Source: Fusibacter sp. 3D3
Lineage (GTDB): Bacteria > Bacillota > Clostridia > Peptostreptococcales > Acidaminobacteraceae
DNA: 64,000 nucleotides
NCBI RefSeq assembly: GCF_001748365.1
Contig: NZ_BDHH01000002.1
Coordinates: forward strand, 120,840-184,839
Reading direction: 5' to 3'
In this document: positions 26,754 to 35,175 of the stretch, in pieces
How the letters are laid out: each line of letters opens with the position of its first letter
How positions within the stretch are numbered: position 1 is the first letter of the stretch
Notes under the pieces: generated by a model
Database searches by the model: none
Told to the model about the DNA's origin: nothing
The model's input: the letters and a program-made list of their open reading frames with translations, nothing else
Program-made: the position numbers and the translations under genes

Positions 26754-28451
26754 TTACTTCGCTACAGGTTTGATATTGATATAAGTCTCATTGTTAAAGA
26801 TTGTGCCATCTCCTGCAAATTGAATAAAGCCTTCATATTTGTCTTTTCTAAAAGCATCATAAGCGCCTTGGTAGTAAAGTGGAATATAAGGTGCATCCTC
26901 TAGGATAATTTCTTGTGCTTTATGAACGGTTTTTAGTCTCTCATCCACATTGACTTGTGTGATTTGTAAATCCACTAGTGCATCGTACTCTGGGTTTGAA
27001 TACATGACTTCTTGACGACCCCCGATTTGATCGGTGGTAAGCACCGTTAAAATGAAGCCTGGATCATAACCCGGTGTCCAGCCCCAAATGTACAGGTCAT
27101 AATCACAGAATGAATCAGACTCTAAATCCATTAAATCTCCAAGTGCAGAACCATCCATAGATTGAAGTTCTAAACCAATGCCGACTTCTTCTAACCATTT
27201 TACGATATAAAGTGCACTATCTCTGTAATGCCAAGCATAGCCATCTGTTAAAAGTGCTAATCTGAAGACTAAAGTGTCTCCTGCCGCATTTTTTCTAACT
27301 TTTACATCTCTACCGCTGATTTGAACGGTTTCAAAATCTGTAAATCCAGCTTTTTCAAGCAAGGCAATCGCTTTTTCAGGGCTGTACTCGTGCTCTCCCT
27401 CTAGATGCCATTTACCTGCTGAAGTCGGCACGATTGTTGTGCCTGCATAACCAACACCTTTTAAAACATCGTCTATCAGTTTTTGCTTGTCTAGTGCTAG
27501 GTTGATCGCTTGTCTTACTTCTTTGATTTTAAGCGATTTGTTGACTGTTGATCTCGGATCATCCGAACTGTTAACACCGATTTCCGTTAATTTAGGTTGC
27601 AAGTTCTTAATCACTTCAACATTGGCATCAGTTGCAAGTTCCTCTGCTTGAGTCCCACTTGGTGAAAACATGTCTATTGAACCCGCTTTAAACGCTTGAT
27701 ACATCGTATCTGAGTTTTCAAACAAGATGAAGAGTAAGCCATCCACATTGGGTTTTGTGCCATAGTAGTCTTCATTTCTTTCAAATTCAAGTTCCGTGTT
27801 TTGCGCATTGAATTCTCCAACGAGTTTCCAAGGCGATGTGCCGATCGGATTTGAATTTGTAAATTCAATCAGTTCTGCCACAGACATCTTACCAAAGATG
27901 TGCTCTGGTACAATATAGATCACTTGAAGTGGTGTATCGAGGAAATTGGCCACTGGTGTTTTCGTTGTGAACAGTACTTCATAATCGCCTTTTTTTTCGA
28001 TTTTCTCAATGGATTTAACGTCGGATTTTCTACTAAACCCAGCATTTTCGTTCTCCAAGTTGTCTAAAATCGCACTATAAGTGAACATGACGTCATCTGC
28101 ATCGAAGGTTTCACCATCATGCCATTTGACGCCTTCTTTCAATTTAATCGTCCATCCAAGTCCGTCATCAGAAACACTCCAGCTGTCCGCAAGTACGCCC
28201 TTGAATTCAAGCGTCGCTGCATCCTGTTGAACCAAGGATTCATACATGCGCAGTGCATTGTGATCTGCTTGCATGGTTTGCGTAAAAGGATTCGTATTCG
28301 TTGGAAAAGCTGTAATCCCCAAGTTGACAATGTGCTTTTCTGCTGGCGTCTCAGCCGCTGGTGTTGATCCACCATCCGTGTTAGAAGTCCCACAAGCTGT
28401 AAGACTCAACATGAGTATCAGTATCAACAATAAACTAAAGATCTTTTTCAT
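26754..28451 (-). CDS. Solute-binding lipoprotein of the Opp/Dpp-type importer (SBP family 5)
   Basis: A 565-residue lipoprotein: signal MKKIFSLLLILILMLSLTAC with lipobox L-T-A-C, then a short acidic linker and a family-5 binding domain (GLGWTIKLKEGVKWHDGETFDADDV, EFTNSNPIGTSPWK, KIKEVRQAINLALDK). It is anchored outside the membrane and hands substrate to the DppB/C channel. The ATG after GGGGG was selected over an upstream one. Second gene of the operon after murQ, so the ligand is probably a muropeptide or stem peptide (MppA-like), inferred from context. Confidence 0.93.
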   Translation of the reverse strand: MKKIFSLLLILILMLSLTACGTSNTDGGSTPAAETPAEKHIVNLGITAFPTNTNPFTQTMQADHNALRMYESLVQQDAATLEFKGVLADSWSVSDDGLGWTIKLKEGVKWHDGETFDADDVMFTYSAILDNLENENAGFSRKSDVKSIEKIEKKGDYEVLFTTKTPVANFLDTPLQVIYIVPEHIFGKMSVAELIEFTNSNPIGTSPWKLVGEFNAQNTELEFERNEDYYGTKPNVDGLLFILFENSDTMYQAFKAGSIDMFSPSGTQAEELATDANVEVIKNLQPKLTEIGVNSSDDPRSTVNKSLKIKEVRQAINLALDKQKLIDDVLKGVGYAGTTIVPTSAGKWHLEGEHEYSPEKAIALLEKAGFTDFETVQISGRDVKVRKNAAGDTLVFRLALLTDGYAWHYRDSALYIVKWLEEVGIGLELQSMDGSALGDLMDLESDSFCDYDLYIWGWTPGYDPGFILTVLTTDQIGGRQEVMYSNPEYDALVDLQITQVNVDERLKTVHKAQEIILEDAPYIPLYYQGAYDAFRKDKYEGFIQFAGDGTIFNNETYINIKPVAK

Positions 28452-28540
28452 TTTTTTGTCCCCCATTCTTTTATTATATAAAAATGACTCTATGTCACTT
28501 TTTACCCAAAAGATTTAACAAAATACCGATCTCTCTCTTT

Positions 28541-29452
28541 TTATATTTTAATGGATTCCTCAATGGCTTTGTATAAAATGCCCTCTGTGCCCTTGAGCTT
28601 TACAATTGCCTCTTCATATGAGCATTGACTCTCTATCATGACGATAGCTGTTTTAACGTGTTTACCCGATTTCTCAAGATATTCCGTGGCCATGTTATAA
28701 TCAACACCTGTGGCTTTCATGATAATCCCTTTGCCACGTTCGACAAGTTTTAAGTTTGTCATCTGCAGATCCACCATAAGATTTTTATACATTTTGCCCA
28801 TGCCGACCATAACACCAGTGGAGATCATATTGAGGACCATCTTTTGTGCAGAACCCGCTTTTAATCGAGTCGAACCTGTAAGTACTTCTGGACCAACGAC
28901 CACTTCAATTGGAATTAAGGCATGTTTTCCAATTTCAGAGTTTTTATTACAGCTCACAGCACCCGTCTTACACCCTATACGACTCGCAAATTTGATGCCA
29001 TTGATCACATAAGGGGTTCTTCCGCTGGCTGCAAGCCCTATGACAACATCCTCAGCGTTTAGGCCTATCGCCTCTAGGTCTTCAATTGCAAGTGTTTCAT
29101 CGTCCTCTGCACCTTCGACCGCTATCTTGAAAGCTTTTTCGCCGCCTGCGATTATGCCCACGACTAAAGACGAATCTGTCCCGAAAGTCGGAGGACATTC
29201 AACGGCATCTAGGATTCCTAGCCGACCACTTGTGCCTGCGCCTATGTAGATCAATCTGCCACCTTTTTTCATTTGCAAGGTAACAATTTCAATCATTTTA
29301 CTAATCTGTTCTAATTCTGCTTCAACAGCGAATGCGACTTTTTTGTCTTCTTCATTCATCAGTTTTACGAACTCGTGAGTTGACATACGATCTAACCGAT
29401 TACTTTTGTCATTTACTTTTTCTGTTGTGAGCGTCTCTAATTCTTTAAACAA
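28541..29452 (-). CDS. murQ: N-acetylmuramic acid 6-phosphate etherase
   Basis: A 303-residue SIS-domain lyase. Seen are RLDRMSTHEFVKLMNEED, GRLIYIGAGTSGRLGILD, the catalytic Glu85 in AVECPPTFG, the acidic EGAEDDE and KAGSAQKMVLNMIST. It removes D-lactate from MurNAc-6-P to give GlcNAc-6-P. Translation starts at TTG, 5-6 nt after GAGGTG. It is the first gene of the salvage operon, directly behind a sigma-A promoter with an overlapping amino-sugar-type operator. Confidence 0.96.
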   Translation of the reverse strand: MFKELETLTTEKVNDKSNRLDRMSTHEFVKLMNEEDKKVAFAVEAELEQISKMIEIVTLQMKKGGRLIYIGAGTSGRLGILDAVECPPTFGTDSSLVVGIIAGGEKAFKIAVEGAEDDETLAIEDLEAIGLNAEDVVIGLAASGRTPYVINGIKFASRIGCKTGAVSCNKNSEIGKHALIPIEVVVGPEVLTGSTRLKAGSAQKMVLNMISTGVMVGMGKMYKNLMVDLQMTNLKLVERGKGIIMKATGVDYNMATEYLEKSGKHVKTAIVMIESQCSYEEAIVKLKGTEGILYKAIEESIKI

Positions 29453-29482
29453 ATGATCACCTCTTCAATACCTTATAAAAAA

Positions 29483-29516
29483 ACTATAGCACTGATTTGT
29501 ATACTTGTCTATACCA
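29483..29516 (-). promoter_or_regulatory. Sigma-A promoter with DasR/NagR-like operator for the murQ operon
   Basis: Minus strand: -35 TAGACA (29511-29506), 17-nt spacer, -10 TATAGT (29488-29483), each one mismatch from consensus, about 30 nt upstream of the murQ TTG. Over the -35 box lies TTGTCTATACCA (29505-29516), 10 of 12 matches to the TGGTCTAGACCA core bound by DasR/NagR-type GntR regulators. It is the likely binding site of the GntR protein encoded at the operon end. Confidence 0.72.
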
Positions 29517-29684
29517 ATTTGAATCGATTTTTGTATCCCTCTTTACTTACCCAGAGTGTTAAAAAAAAGATGTATCGCAAATCTCGTTTGATTTACTCTA
29601 CACCTTTTACTTTAAACACTATTCTCATCCGCTTCTTCAAATAGGCAGCAATTTGACGCCATTGCATATTTCAGATTGAACTCA

Positions 29685-30542
29685 TTAAAAATATGATTTT
29701 GAAATCATTTTTTTTATTTTTCCAAGTTTATGCTGACGAGATACTACTCCCATAAGATTGCAGGCCTTCAGATTACTTATATGATAATCATTTGAGATTT
29801 CAACGCCCTCCTGTGGTAATAACAATAGGGAAAGATCCATTTCCTTCATATAGTTTGGGCTAATCAAAGAAAGCTTATCGGTCTCAAAATAATGGATCGG
29901 TATACTCGGATTTAACTCACAGAACTCAGCGATAATTTTACCAAAACAGGTATTCCCTAAAAATGGAGATACCGCTATTTTGATCGGATTCTCTACATGG
30001 GTTCGAGTCATTTTAATTTTTTTTCGAATGTTACGGAAGCTATCAATGATCTCTGTGGCATCCGCAAACCGTCTAACAACTTCATCTAAAATATCCTCTC
30101 CGATCTCCATCTTATGATAATTCAAAAAACTTAGACTTCTCATCATCCCAGCTACCACCTCGGTTCTGATGGGACAGATTAAGTGATTCTCCGAAATCCA
30201 GCTGTCAATAATACGACTGAGTCTTTCACTGCTTAGACGTTTAAATTCTCTTAATCTATCATGGCCTGCCTGATCAAAAATAGAAGATACCGTTGATGGG
30301 TCATAGGCTTTTGACAAAATCGGATGTTCTAGCAAGTGTCGTCTGTTCTCGAAAATATATTCTAGTAATAAATCAGATAATGCGCCTCTATTATATAAAA
30401 AAACTTTCCCAACACAGACTTCTTTTGTAATATCTTCAATCGTTGTTTTCCCGACACCAAATTTAGTGAATAAAAACATCCCTGCATCCAAAATCTTATC
30501 TTGAATATTCTTTTTTTCTTCTGGTGTAAAGTGTCTTGGCAC
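29685..30542 (-). CDS. TetR-type HTH regulator fused to half of a LysR effector domain
   Basis: 285 residues. The N-terminus is a TetR HTH (ILDAGMFLFTKFGVGKTTIEDITKEVCVGKVFLYN), but the loop that normally reads F-x-S-K-E after the recognition helix is missing. The C-terminal 100 residues (IKIAVSPFLGNTCFGKIIAEFCELNP, then MDLSLLLLPQE and LKACNLMGVVSRQHKLGK) look like the first half of a LysR substrate-binding domain and then stop. GTG is the likely start. It faces a decayed CoA-transferase gene across a perfect palindrome, its probable operator. It may be a functional chimera or a truncated remnant. Confidence 0.75.
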   Translation of the reverse strand: MPRHFTPEEKKNIQDKILDAGMFLFTKFGVGKTTIEDITKEVCVGKVFLYNRGALSDLLLEYIFENRRHLLEHPILSKAYDPSTVSSIFDQAGHDRLREFKRLSSERLSRIIDSWISENHLICPIRTEVVAGMMRSLSFLNYHKMEIGEDILDEVVRRFADATEIIDSFRNIRKKIKMTRTHVENPIKIAVSPFLGNTCFGKIIAEFCELNPSIPIHYFETDKLSLISPNYMKEMDLSLLLLPQEGVEISNDYHISNLKACNLMGVVSRQHKLGKIKKMISKSYF

Positions 30543-30567
30543 CTACCATCATCCCCCTAAAAATTGA

Positions 30568-30588
30568 TTTATAACCATTGGTTATAAA
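30568..30588. promoter_or_regulatory. Perfect palindrome, likely TetR-type operator
   Basis: Two exact 10-bp arms, TTTATAACCA and TGGTTATAAA, flank one central base between the divergent regulator and the CoA-transferase remnant. Length and symmetry are typical of TetR operators. Confidence 0.7.
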
Positions 30589-30595
30589 CTATGAA

Positions 30596-31066
30596 TTATT
30601 GATATTTCACAATATTAATGTAGCGATCAACCGGACAGCACTTGAATTGCAAAATGGCGAAGTCGTAAACATAGGTTTGGGAATACCTGTAGTCGTTGCC
30701 AATTATATTGCTCCAGAAAAAAAGATTATTTTTCAAACCGAAAATGGTGCATTAATGTTCGGTCCTACACCTGAATTCGGCAAAGAAGACTCTGATTTTG
30801 CAAATGCAGCATCTCAACCGATTACATTACTGCCTGATTCGAGTATATTTGACATTGCGATAAGCATGGCAATTCCAAGATACTGCGCTCATGTACGCTC
30901 CCGCTCACTGGAAAAAACGTCGTTGACACCATCATCACAGATCAGGCCGTTTTTCGTGTGACCGAACACGGATTGATGCTTGAGGAGATCGTGTCCGACA
31001 TGACTATTGAGGCTCTAAAAACAATTACACATGCAAATTTTAGAAAGCCGATATGTTTCAAGTCTT
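30596..31066 (+). pseudogene. Acetate/butyrate-acetoacetate CoA-transferase beta subunit, decayed
   Basis: The first frame encodes INRTALELQNGEVVNIGLGIP, the catalytic-glutamate region QTENGALMFGPTP and NAASQPITLLPDSSIFDIAISMAI, all CoA-transferase beta-subunit features. It then jumps, with a frame change, to LPLTGKNVVDTIITDQAVF and EHGLMLEEIVSDMTIEALK, the normal C-terminal part. The central stretch (about 70 residues in relatives), the true N-terminus and the alpha subunit are absent. This is a broken gene of short-chain fatty-acid or lysine fermentation type. Confidence 0.88.
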
Positions 31067-31131
31067 GAAGAAGGAAAGATCACGCTAAAGCTCTTTGGAA
31101 CCACTGGCAAAACTAGCGGTTTTCTTTTTAC

Positions 31132-31166
31132 AAAAAAGCTTGCTTCTCTATATTAGAGATGCAAGC
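31132..31166 (-). terminator. Intrinsic terminator of the two-gene secreted-protein unit
   Basis: On the minus strand GCTTGCATCTC-TAATATA-GAGAAGCAAGC forms an 11-bp stem with one mismatch, followed by TTTTTTG. It lies just downstream of the 132-residue gene. Confidence 0.8.
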
Positions 31167-31196
31167 CTTCTCGTTTATTCATTTATTGTGACTATA

Positions 31197-31595
31197 CTAA
31201 TTGTCATACACAATAGCTTCAATATAAATTACTTCTGATATTTCAGGTCTGAAAAAATGTTGAAGTACTCTTTTGGATTTAAAATGTATATCAATACGAC
31301 AATGGTCTAATACACTCCCATCCTCGTCGGCATATAAATAAAGATCCACTATTGATATCCAAATCCCATCTTCAAACCAACTGCTCACAAGTGGTGTTGC
31401 ATAACCTTCATCTTTAAGATCCTTCATCATTTGAGAAAATTTCATAATTTCAGGATTACTTCCCTCATAACCGCTTTCATATATTTGCGCAACTACACTA
31501 TGTGGTGTTTTAGCCCACACCTGATATCCTAAGTAGATGACTAGTGTGAGTATAGCAAAGATAATAATCATATTTTTTGTTTTTTTTCTGCACAT
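31197..31595 (-). CDS. Membrane-anchored protein of unknown function
   Basis: About 132 residues: a basic N-terminus, one transmembrane segment (MIIIFAILTLVIYLGYQVW) and a soluble C-terminal domain with DGIWISIVDLYLYADEDGS and a terminal strand EVIYIEAIVYD. No known family recognised. The ATG after AAGAGG was preferred to a TTG overlapping the upstream stop. It follows a small secreted-protein gene in a two-gene operon. Confidence 0.65.
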   Translation of the reverse strand: MCRKKTKNMIIIFAILTLVIYLGYQVWAKTPHSVVAQIYESGYEGSNPEIMKFSQMMKDLKDEGYATPLVSSWFEDGIWISIVDLYLYADEDGSVLDHCRIDIHFKSKRVLQHFFRPEISEVIYIEAIVYDN

Positions 31596-31609
31596 TTCAA
31601 ACCTCTTTT

Positions 31610-31897
31610 TCAAACGGGTTTAATCTTTATATTTTGGCTCAATGCCTCTCCATACTTCTCAACTTTAGTAGTACTAAAAATATAATATTGACCCCATGTA
31701 GCGTCTTCCGGACTTATTCTGTTTAGAGAATAAGTTTGTACATGACTCTCTCCACCGTACGCTTCCGCTGCTGTGATTTCTCCTTTAACTATCTTTGACT
31801 TAATTAAATAATCATCGTCACCAGTTGAATTTGTTGCAAAACTAAATTGAGACATTAATAAAAACACGATAATAACTAAACTAATACTTTTTTTCAT
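31610..31897 (-). CDS. Small secreted protein of unknown function
   Basis: Ninety-five residues with a clear Sec signal peptide (MKKSISLVIIVFLLMSQFSFA) and an expected cleavage after the A-x-A-like end. The mature part of about 75 residues has IVKGEITAAEAYGGESHVQ and ATWGQYYIFSTTKVEKYGEA. The family is not recognised. GGAGA supports the chosen start. It is coupled to the membrane-anchored protein gene downstream. Confidence 0.65.
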   Translation of the reverse strand: MKKSISLVIIVFLLMSQFSFATNSTGDDDYLIKSKIVKGEITAAEAYGGESHVQTYSLNRISPEDATWGQYYIFSTTKVEKYGEALSQNIKIKPV

Positions 31898-32260
31898 TTT
31901 TAAATCTCCTTTTTCATTTTTCTGCAATTATGTAATTGTAAGCCAATCCCTATTATATTATATTTTTTGTAATTTGTAAACCCTTCCTATATTGTTAAGT
32001 TTTTAAGTGTTTTTTGTAACTTGGGTCTTTTGAAACTTGTAAATTTGAATCCCGCTTAAAAGCTTGAAAAAACAGCTGAAGAGTTAGCAGACATTTATAG
32101 ATTCTGCCTGTTCACTCTTTTTCTACTTTTTCTTGTTTACACAAAATAGGTGTGCATGGTATTAAATTCACCAAACTCAGACCACAATTTTTTCAACGAC
32201 ATGATATAATATTAGAATTAAAGTGTTGATATAATATGATGATTGCTAGGGGGATAGATT
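31898..32260. other. Gene-free interval between divergent units
   Basis: No coding sequence is seen. Two TATAAT hexamers on the plus strand (32205-32210 and 32230-32235) could serve the sigma-54 activator gene, but neither has a good -35 at 17 nt. An imperfect stem GAGTnnGCAGA/TCTGC...ACTC near 32080-32130 is followed by a short T-run. Confidence 0.4.
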
Positions 32261-33679
32261 ATGTCACCAAAATCAAACGATTTTTTACAAGAAATTGAAT
32301 ACATCGATGGGGTTACTATTATCGACAATACAGGTAAAATTCAATACTCTATAAAATTCAATCCCAATTTTTATCCCGAGATGATTGAAAAAAATATTAT
32401 CGGAAAAAAGCTCGATGAAGTCTTTACCAACATTAATCAAAAAACAAGTACGCTCTATTCTGCCATCAATCAAAAGAAAATTATACAGAAGAAGACTCAA
32501 AAGGTTACCGACATCACAGGTTGTACCATCGAAACCATGAACGTTTCAATTCCCATCAAAGCCAATGGCGAAATCATCGGTGCCATTGAACTTTCAAAAG
32601 ATATCACCTCACAAGGCGAACGCGAAAAATATATTTTTGAAATTGATAAGGCTATTTTTCAACATAAATTTTTACCTGAATACCGCCTCGGCTCAGATCA
32701 AGCGCGCTATACTTTGGATGATATAATTTCTAACGACTCTAAAATAGAGGATATCAAAAGTCAAATCAGGCATTTATCCGACAATAAAGCGCCTGTTTTT
32801 ATCTATGGCGAAACGGGCACTGGTAAAGAACTGTTTGCTCATGCAGTTCACAATGCAAGCGAGCGTAAAGCAGGCCCTTTTATTGCACAGAACTGCGCTG
32901 CTATTCCAGAAAATTTACTTGAAAGCATCTTGTTTGGTGCAACCAAGGGCAGTTACACAGGGGCCATTGATGCGCCTGGTCTCTTTGAGCTCGCAGACGG
33001 CGGTTCCTTATTTTTAGATGAAATCAACTCCATGCCCATTGGGCTTCAAGCCAAAATGCTCCGCGTCTTAGAAGAGGGCTATGTGCGTCGGCTCGGTGGT
33101 AAAAAAGAGAAAAAAATAGATGTGAGAATTATCAGCGCTTCCAATGAAGAACCTTTAAAGTGTATTCAGTCCAATAAGTTACGTCAAGATATTTATTACA
33201 GACTCTGTGTCCTCTATTTTGCCATTCCACCTCTACGCCATAGAATAGGAGATATTAAGGCCTTAATGGACTTCTTCATCACCCGATATAATCAACAGCT
33301 CGATCGAAACATCACTAAAGTCTCTAAAAGTGTCTATCATTTTTTTGCGCGCTATGATTGGCCAGGTAACATCAGAGAACTGGACCATTTTCTTCAATAT
33401 GGCATATCCAATACGCATAAATATGAAGAAACTTTAGAGTATCATCATATCAAGCAACGCGTCATGGACATAAAAGCCATCGAACAAGAGCACATCATCA
33501 GCCACGGGATCGAATTACAACCTATAAAAGATGCGGTTGAAGCCTTAGAACGCCAGTTGATCCAAAAATCGATTCAAGAGACTGGCGGCAATGTCTCGAG
33601 AGCATCCCGAATTTTACAAATGCCACGGCAAACCTTACAAAGAAAAATAAATTTTTATGACGCCCAAAACTCAAAATAA
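32261..33679 (+). CDS. RocR-like sigma-54-dependent PAS activator
   Basis: 472 residues: an N-terminal PAS-like sensor (IEYIDGVTIIDNTGKIQYS, MNVSIPIKANGEIIGAIELSKDIT), a central AAA+ domain with Walker A GETGTGKE, a GAFTGA-type loop reading GSYTGA, Walker B GGSLFLDEI and arginine-finger region LRQDIYYRL, and a Fis-type HTH (GGNVSRASRILQMPRQTLQRKI). There is no receiver domain, so it responds directly to a ligand. AGGGGGAT precedes the ATG. A terminator follows, then a perfect sigma-54 promoter for a dehydrogenase and a carrier, its obvious target. Confidence 0.93.
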   Translation: MSPKSNDFLQEIEYIDGVTIIDNTGKIQYSIKFNPNFYPEMIEKNIIGKKLDEVFTNINQKTSTLYSAINQKKIIQKKTQKVTDITGCTIETMNVSIPIKANGEIIGAIELSKDITSQGEREKYIFEIDKAIFQHKFLPEYRLGSDQARYTLDDIISNDSKIEDIKSQIRHLSDNKAPVFIYGETGTGKELFAHAVHNASERKAGPFIAQNCAAIPENLLESILFGATKGSYTGAIDAPGLFELADGGSLFLDEINSMPIGLQAKMLRVLEEGYVRRLGGKKEKKIDVRIISASNEEPLKCIQSNKLRQDIYYRLCVLYFAIPPLRHRIGDIKALMDFFITRYNQQLDRNITKVSKSVYHFFARYDWPGNIRELDHFLQYGISNTHKYEETLEYHHIKQRVMDIKAIEQEHIISHGIELQPIKDAVEALERQLIQKSIQETGGNVSRASRILQMPRQTLQRKINFYDAQNSK

Positions 33680-33717
33680 AATGTTTTTTCGCCTAACTGC
33701 CCAAAACATAACAAAAG

Positions 33718-33768
33718 TGCCCGAAATATAACATTCAAATCAAAATGTAATATTTCGGGCATCTTTTT
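33718..33768 (+). terminator. Intrinsic terminator of the sigma-54 activator gene
   Basis: TGCCCGAAATATAACATT pairs with AATGTAATATTTCGGGCA (17 of 18) around an 8-nt loop and is followed by TCTTTTTTG. Confidence 0.88.
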
Positions 33769-33874
33769 TGTCGCATTAATGGCAGAATTGACATATCTGT
33801 AACAAAAATAATTTGAGAAGAAACCATTTCAAGGCTTTATTTTGGCTTTTTTCATCACATTTCACCTTAAAAAT

Positions 33875-33889
33875 TGGCACGATAATTGC
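33875..33889 (+). promoter_or_regulatory. Sigma-54 (-24/-12) promoter
   Basis: TGGCAC-GATAA-TTGC is an exact match to the RpoN consensus TGGCAC-N5-TTGC with the GG-to-GC spacing of ten. Transcription would start about 12 nt downstream, some 70 nt before the dehydrogenase ATG. It sits immediately after the gene for a sigma-54 activator. Confidence 0.93.
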
Positions 33890-33971
33890 CATTATATCTA
33901 AGTGTCAATCCTTTATTGACTAAAGCATTTCAAGATATAGAGCAGATTATCAGATGAAAGGATGAAATTTT

Positions 33972-35126
33972 ATGAAAATAGGCATTTTAAAAGAAATTAA
34001 AGAGGGAGAGTCTAGGGTGATCCTAACCCCAGTAGAAGTGAAAGAATTGATCCACAATGGTCACGAGGTCTTTGTACAGAAAGCAGCGGGTGCCCTAGCC
34101 GGATTTGAAGATGAAGCCTACGCAGGGGCAGGTGCCACTGTTTTAGAGTCAAAATCCGAGCTCTTTAGCAAAGCTGAGTTCATCACTAAGGTAAAGGAAA
34201 TTGAGCCTTCTGAATATGAACTGCTCAGAGAAAATCAAATCCTCTTTACGTGTATTCACCCAGCTGCTAACGCCGAAGAAGTTCAAGCCCTATTGGACAA
34301 AAAAGTGATCGCTTTCACCGCTGAGGACACACACAAATACGGATCTCCTAATTGTGAAGCGGCCGGAAAACTTGGGGCGATTATGGGCACTTATCACTTA
34401 CTCAGCATCAATGGGGGTAGCGGACAATCCATCTTTGGCATTGGCGGTGCACCTGCTGCAAAAGTACTCGTCCTCGGTGCGGGTATTGTTGGCAAAGGTG
34501 CTGTGGATATTCTGGCAGCCTTAGGTGGACAAGTCTATTTAATGGACATTAATGTGGGCATCCTCAGAGATGCACAGTATCAATTTTCAAAAAATGTCAC
34601 CACCATGATCTCTAATCGTTCTAATATCCAAAGTATTTTAGGTGAGATTGATTTAGTTGTGAATTGTGTTAAATGGCCTAAGCACAGAAAAGATCACTTG
34701 ATTTTTAACGAAGATTTAAAGTTAATGAAAAAGGGCTCTGTGATCGTCGATGTGAGTGCGGATGTTGGCGGTGCAGTGGAATCCTATAGACCGACGACAC
34801 ATTTAGAACCCACTTATGTCGTTAATGGCGTCTTACACTATGGGGTTGATAACATACCAGGCGCCGCACCGCATACCGTTTCGAAGGCTTATGCGGCTTC
34901 TATTTTCCCACACATTCTTTCTATTGCCAACAATGGCATCACAGAAGCTTGTGTGAGAGATGGTTATCTCAGAAGAAGCATGTGTGTTTATAAGGGGGCA
35001 TTGACACATGCTGAGACAAGCGTCATTCAAAAGAGACCTTTTGTCTCTCCAGAGGCTATGCTTGGCATACTGGAGAGAAAGGATTTAGATCTTGTACCAA
35101 GTGCAACTACAACAAATATTGGCTAG
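33972..35126 (+). CDS. Alanine-dehydrogenase/transhydrogenase-family oxidoreductase
   Basis: A 384-residue AlaDH/PNT-family protein: MKIGILKEIKEGESRVILTPVEVKELI, AGALAGFEDEAYAGAGA, the lysine-containing KVKEIEP, LFTCIHPAA with the catalytic-type His, and a Rossmann fold with VLVLGAGIVGKGAVDI. The SEVAGRMA-like block of true alanine dehydrogenases is replaced by SPNCEAAGKLGAIMG, so the amino-acid substrate may not be alanine. AAAGGATG supports the start. It is driven by the sigma-54 promoter and co-transcribed with a carrier, which suggests catabolism of an imported amino acid or opine-like compound. Confidence 0.85.
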   Translation: MKIGILKEIKEGESRVILTPVEVKELIHNGHEVFVQKAAGALAGFEDEAYAGAGATVLESKSELFSKAEFITKVKEIEPSEYELLRENQILFTCIHPAANAEEVQALLDKKVIAFTAEDTHKYGSPNCEAAGKLGAIMGTYHLLSINGGSGQSIFGIGGAPAAKVLVLGAGIVGKGAVDILAALGGQVYLMDINVGILRDAQYQFSKNVTTMISNRSNIQSILGEIDLVVNCVKWPKHRKDHLIFNEDLKLMKKGSVIVDVSADVGGAVESYRPTTHLEPTYVVNGVLHYGVDNIPGAAPHTVSKAYAASIFPHILSIANNGITEACVRDGYLRRSMCVYKGALTHAETSVIQKRPFVSPEAMLGILERKDLDLVPSATTTNIG

Positions 35127-35175
35127 ACGACAAATTAAAATTTTGAAATTCACGATTTAAAAGGGAGGCGTTATT

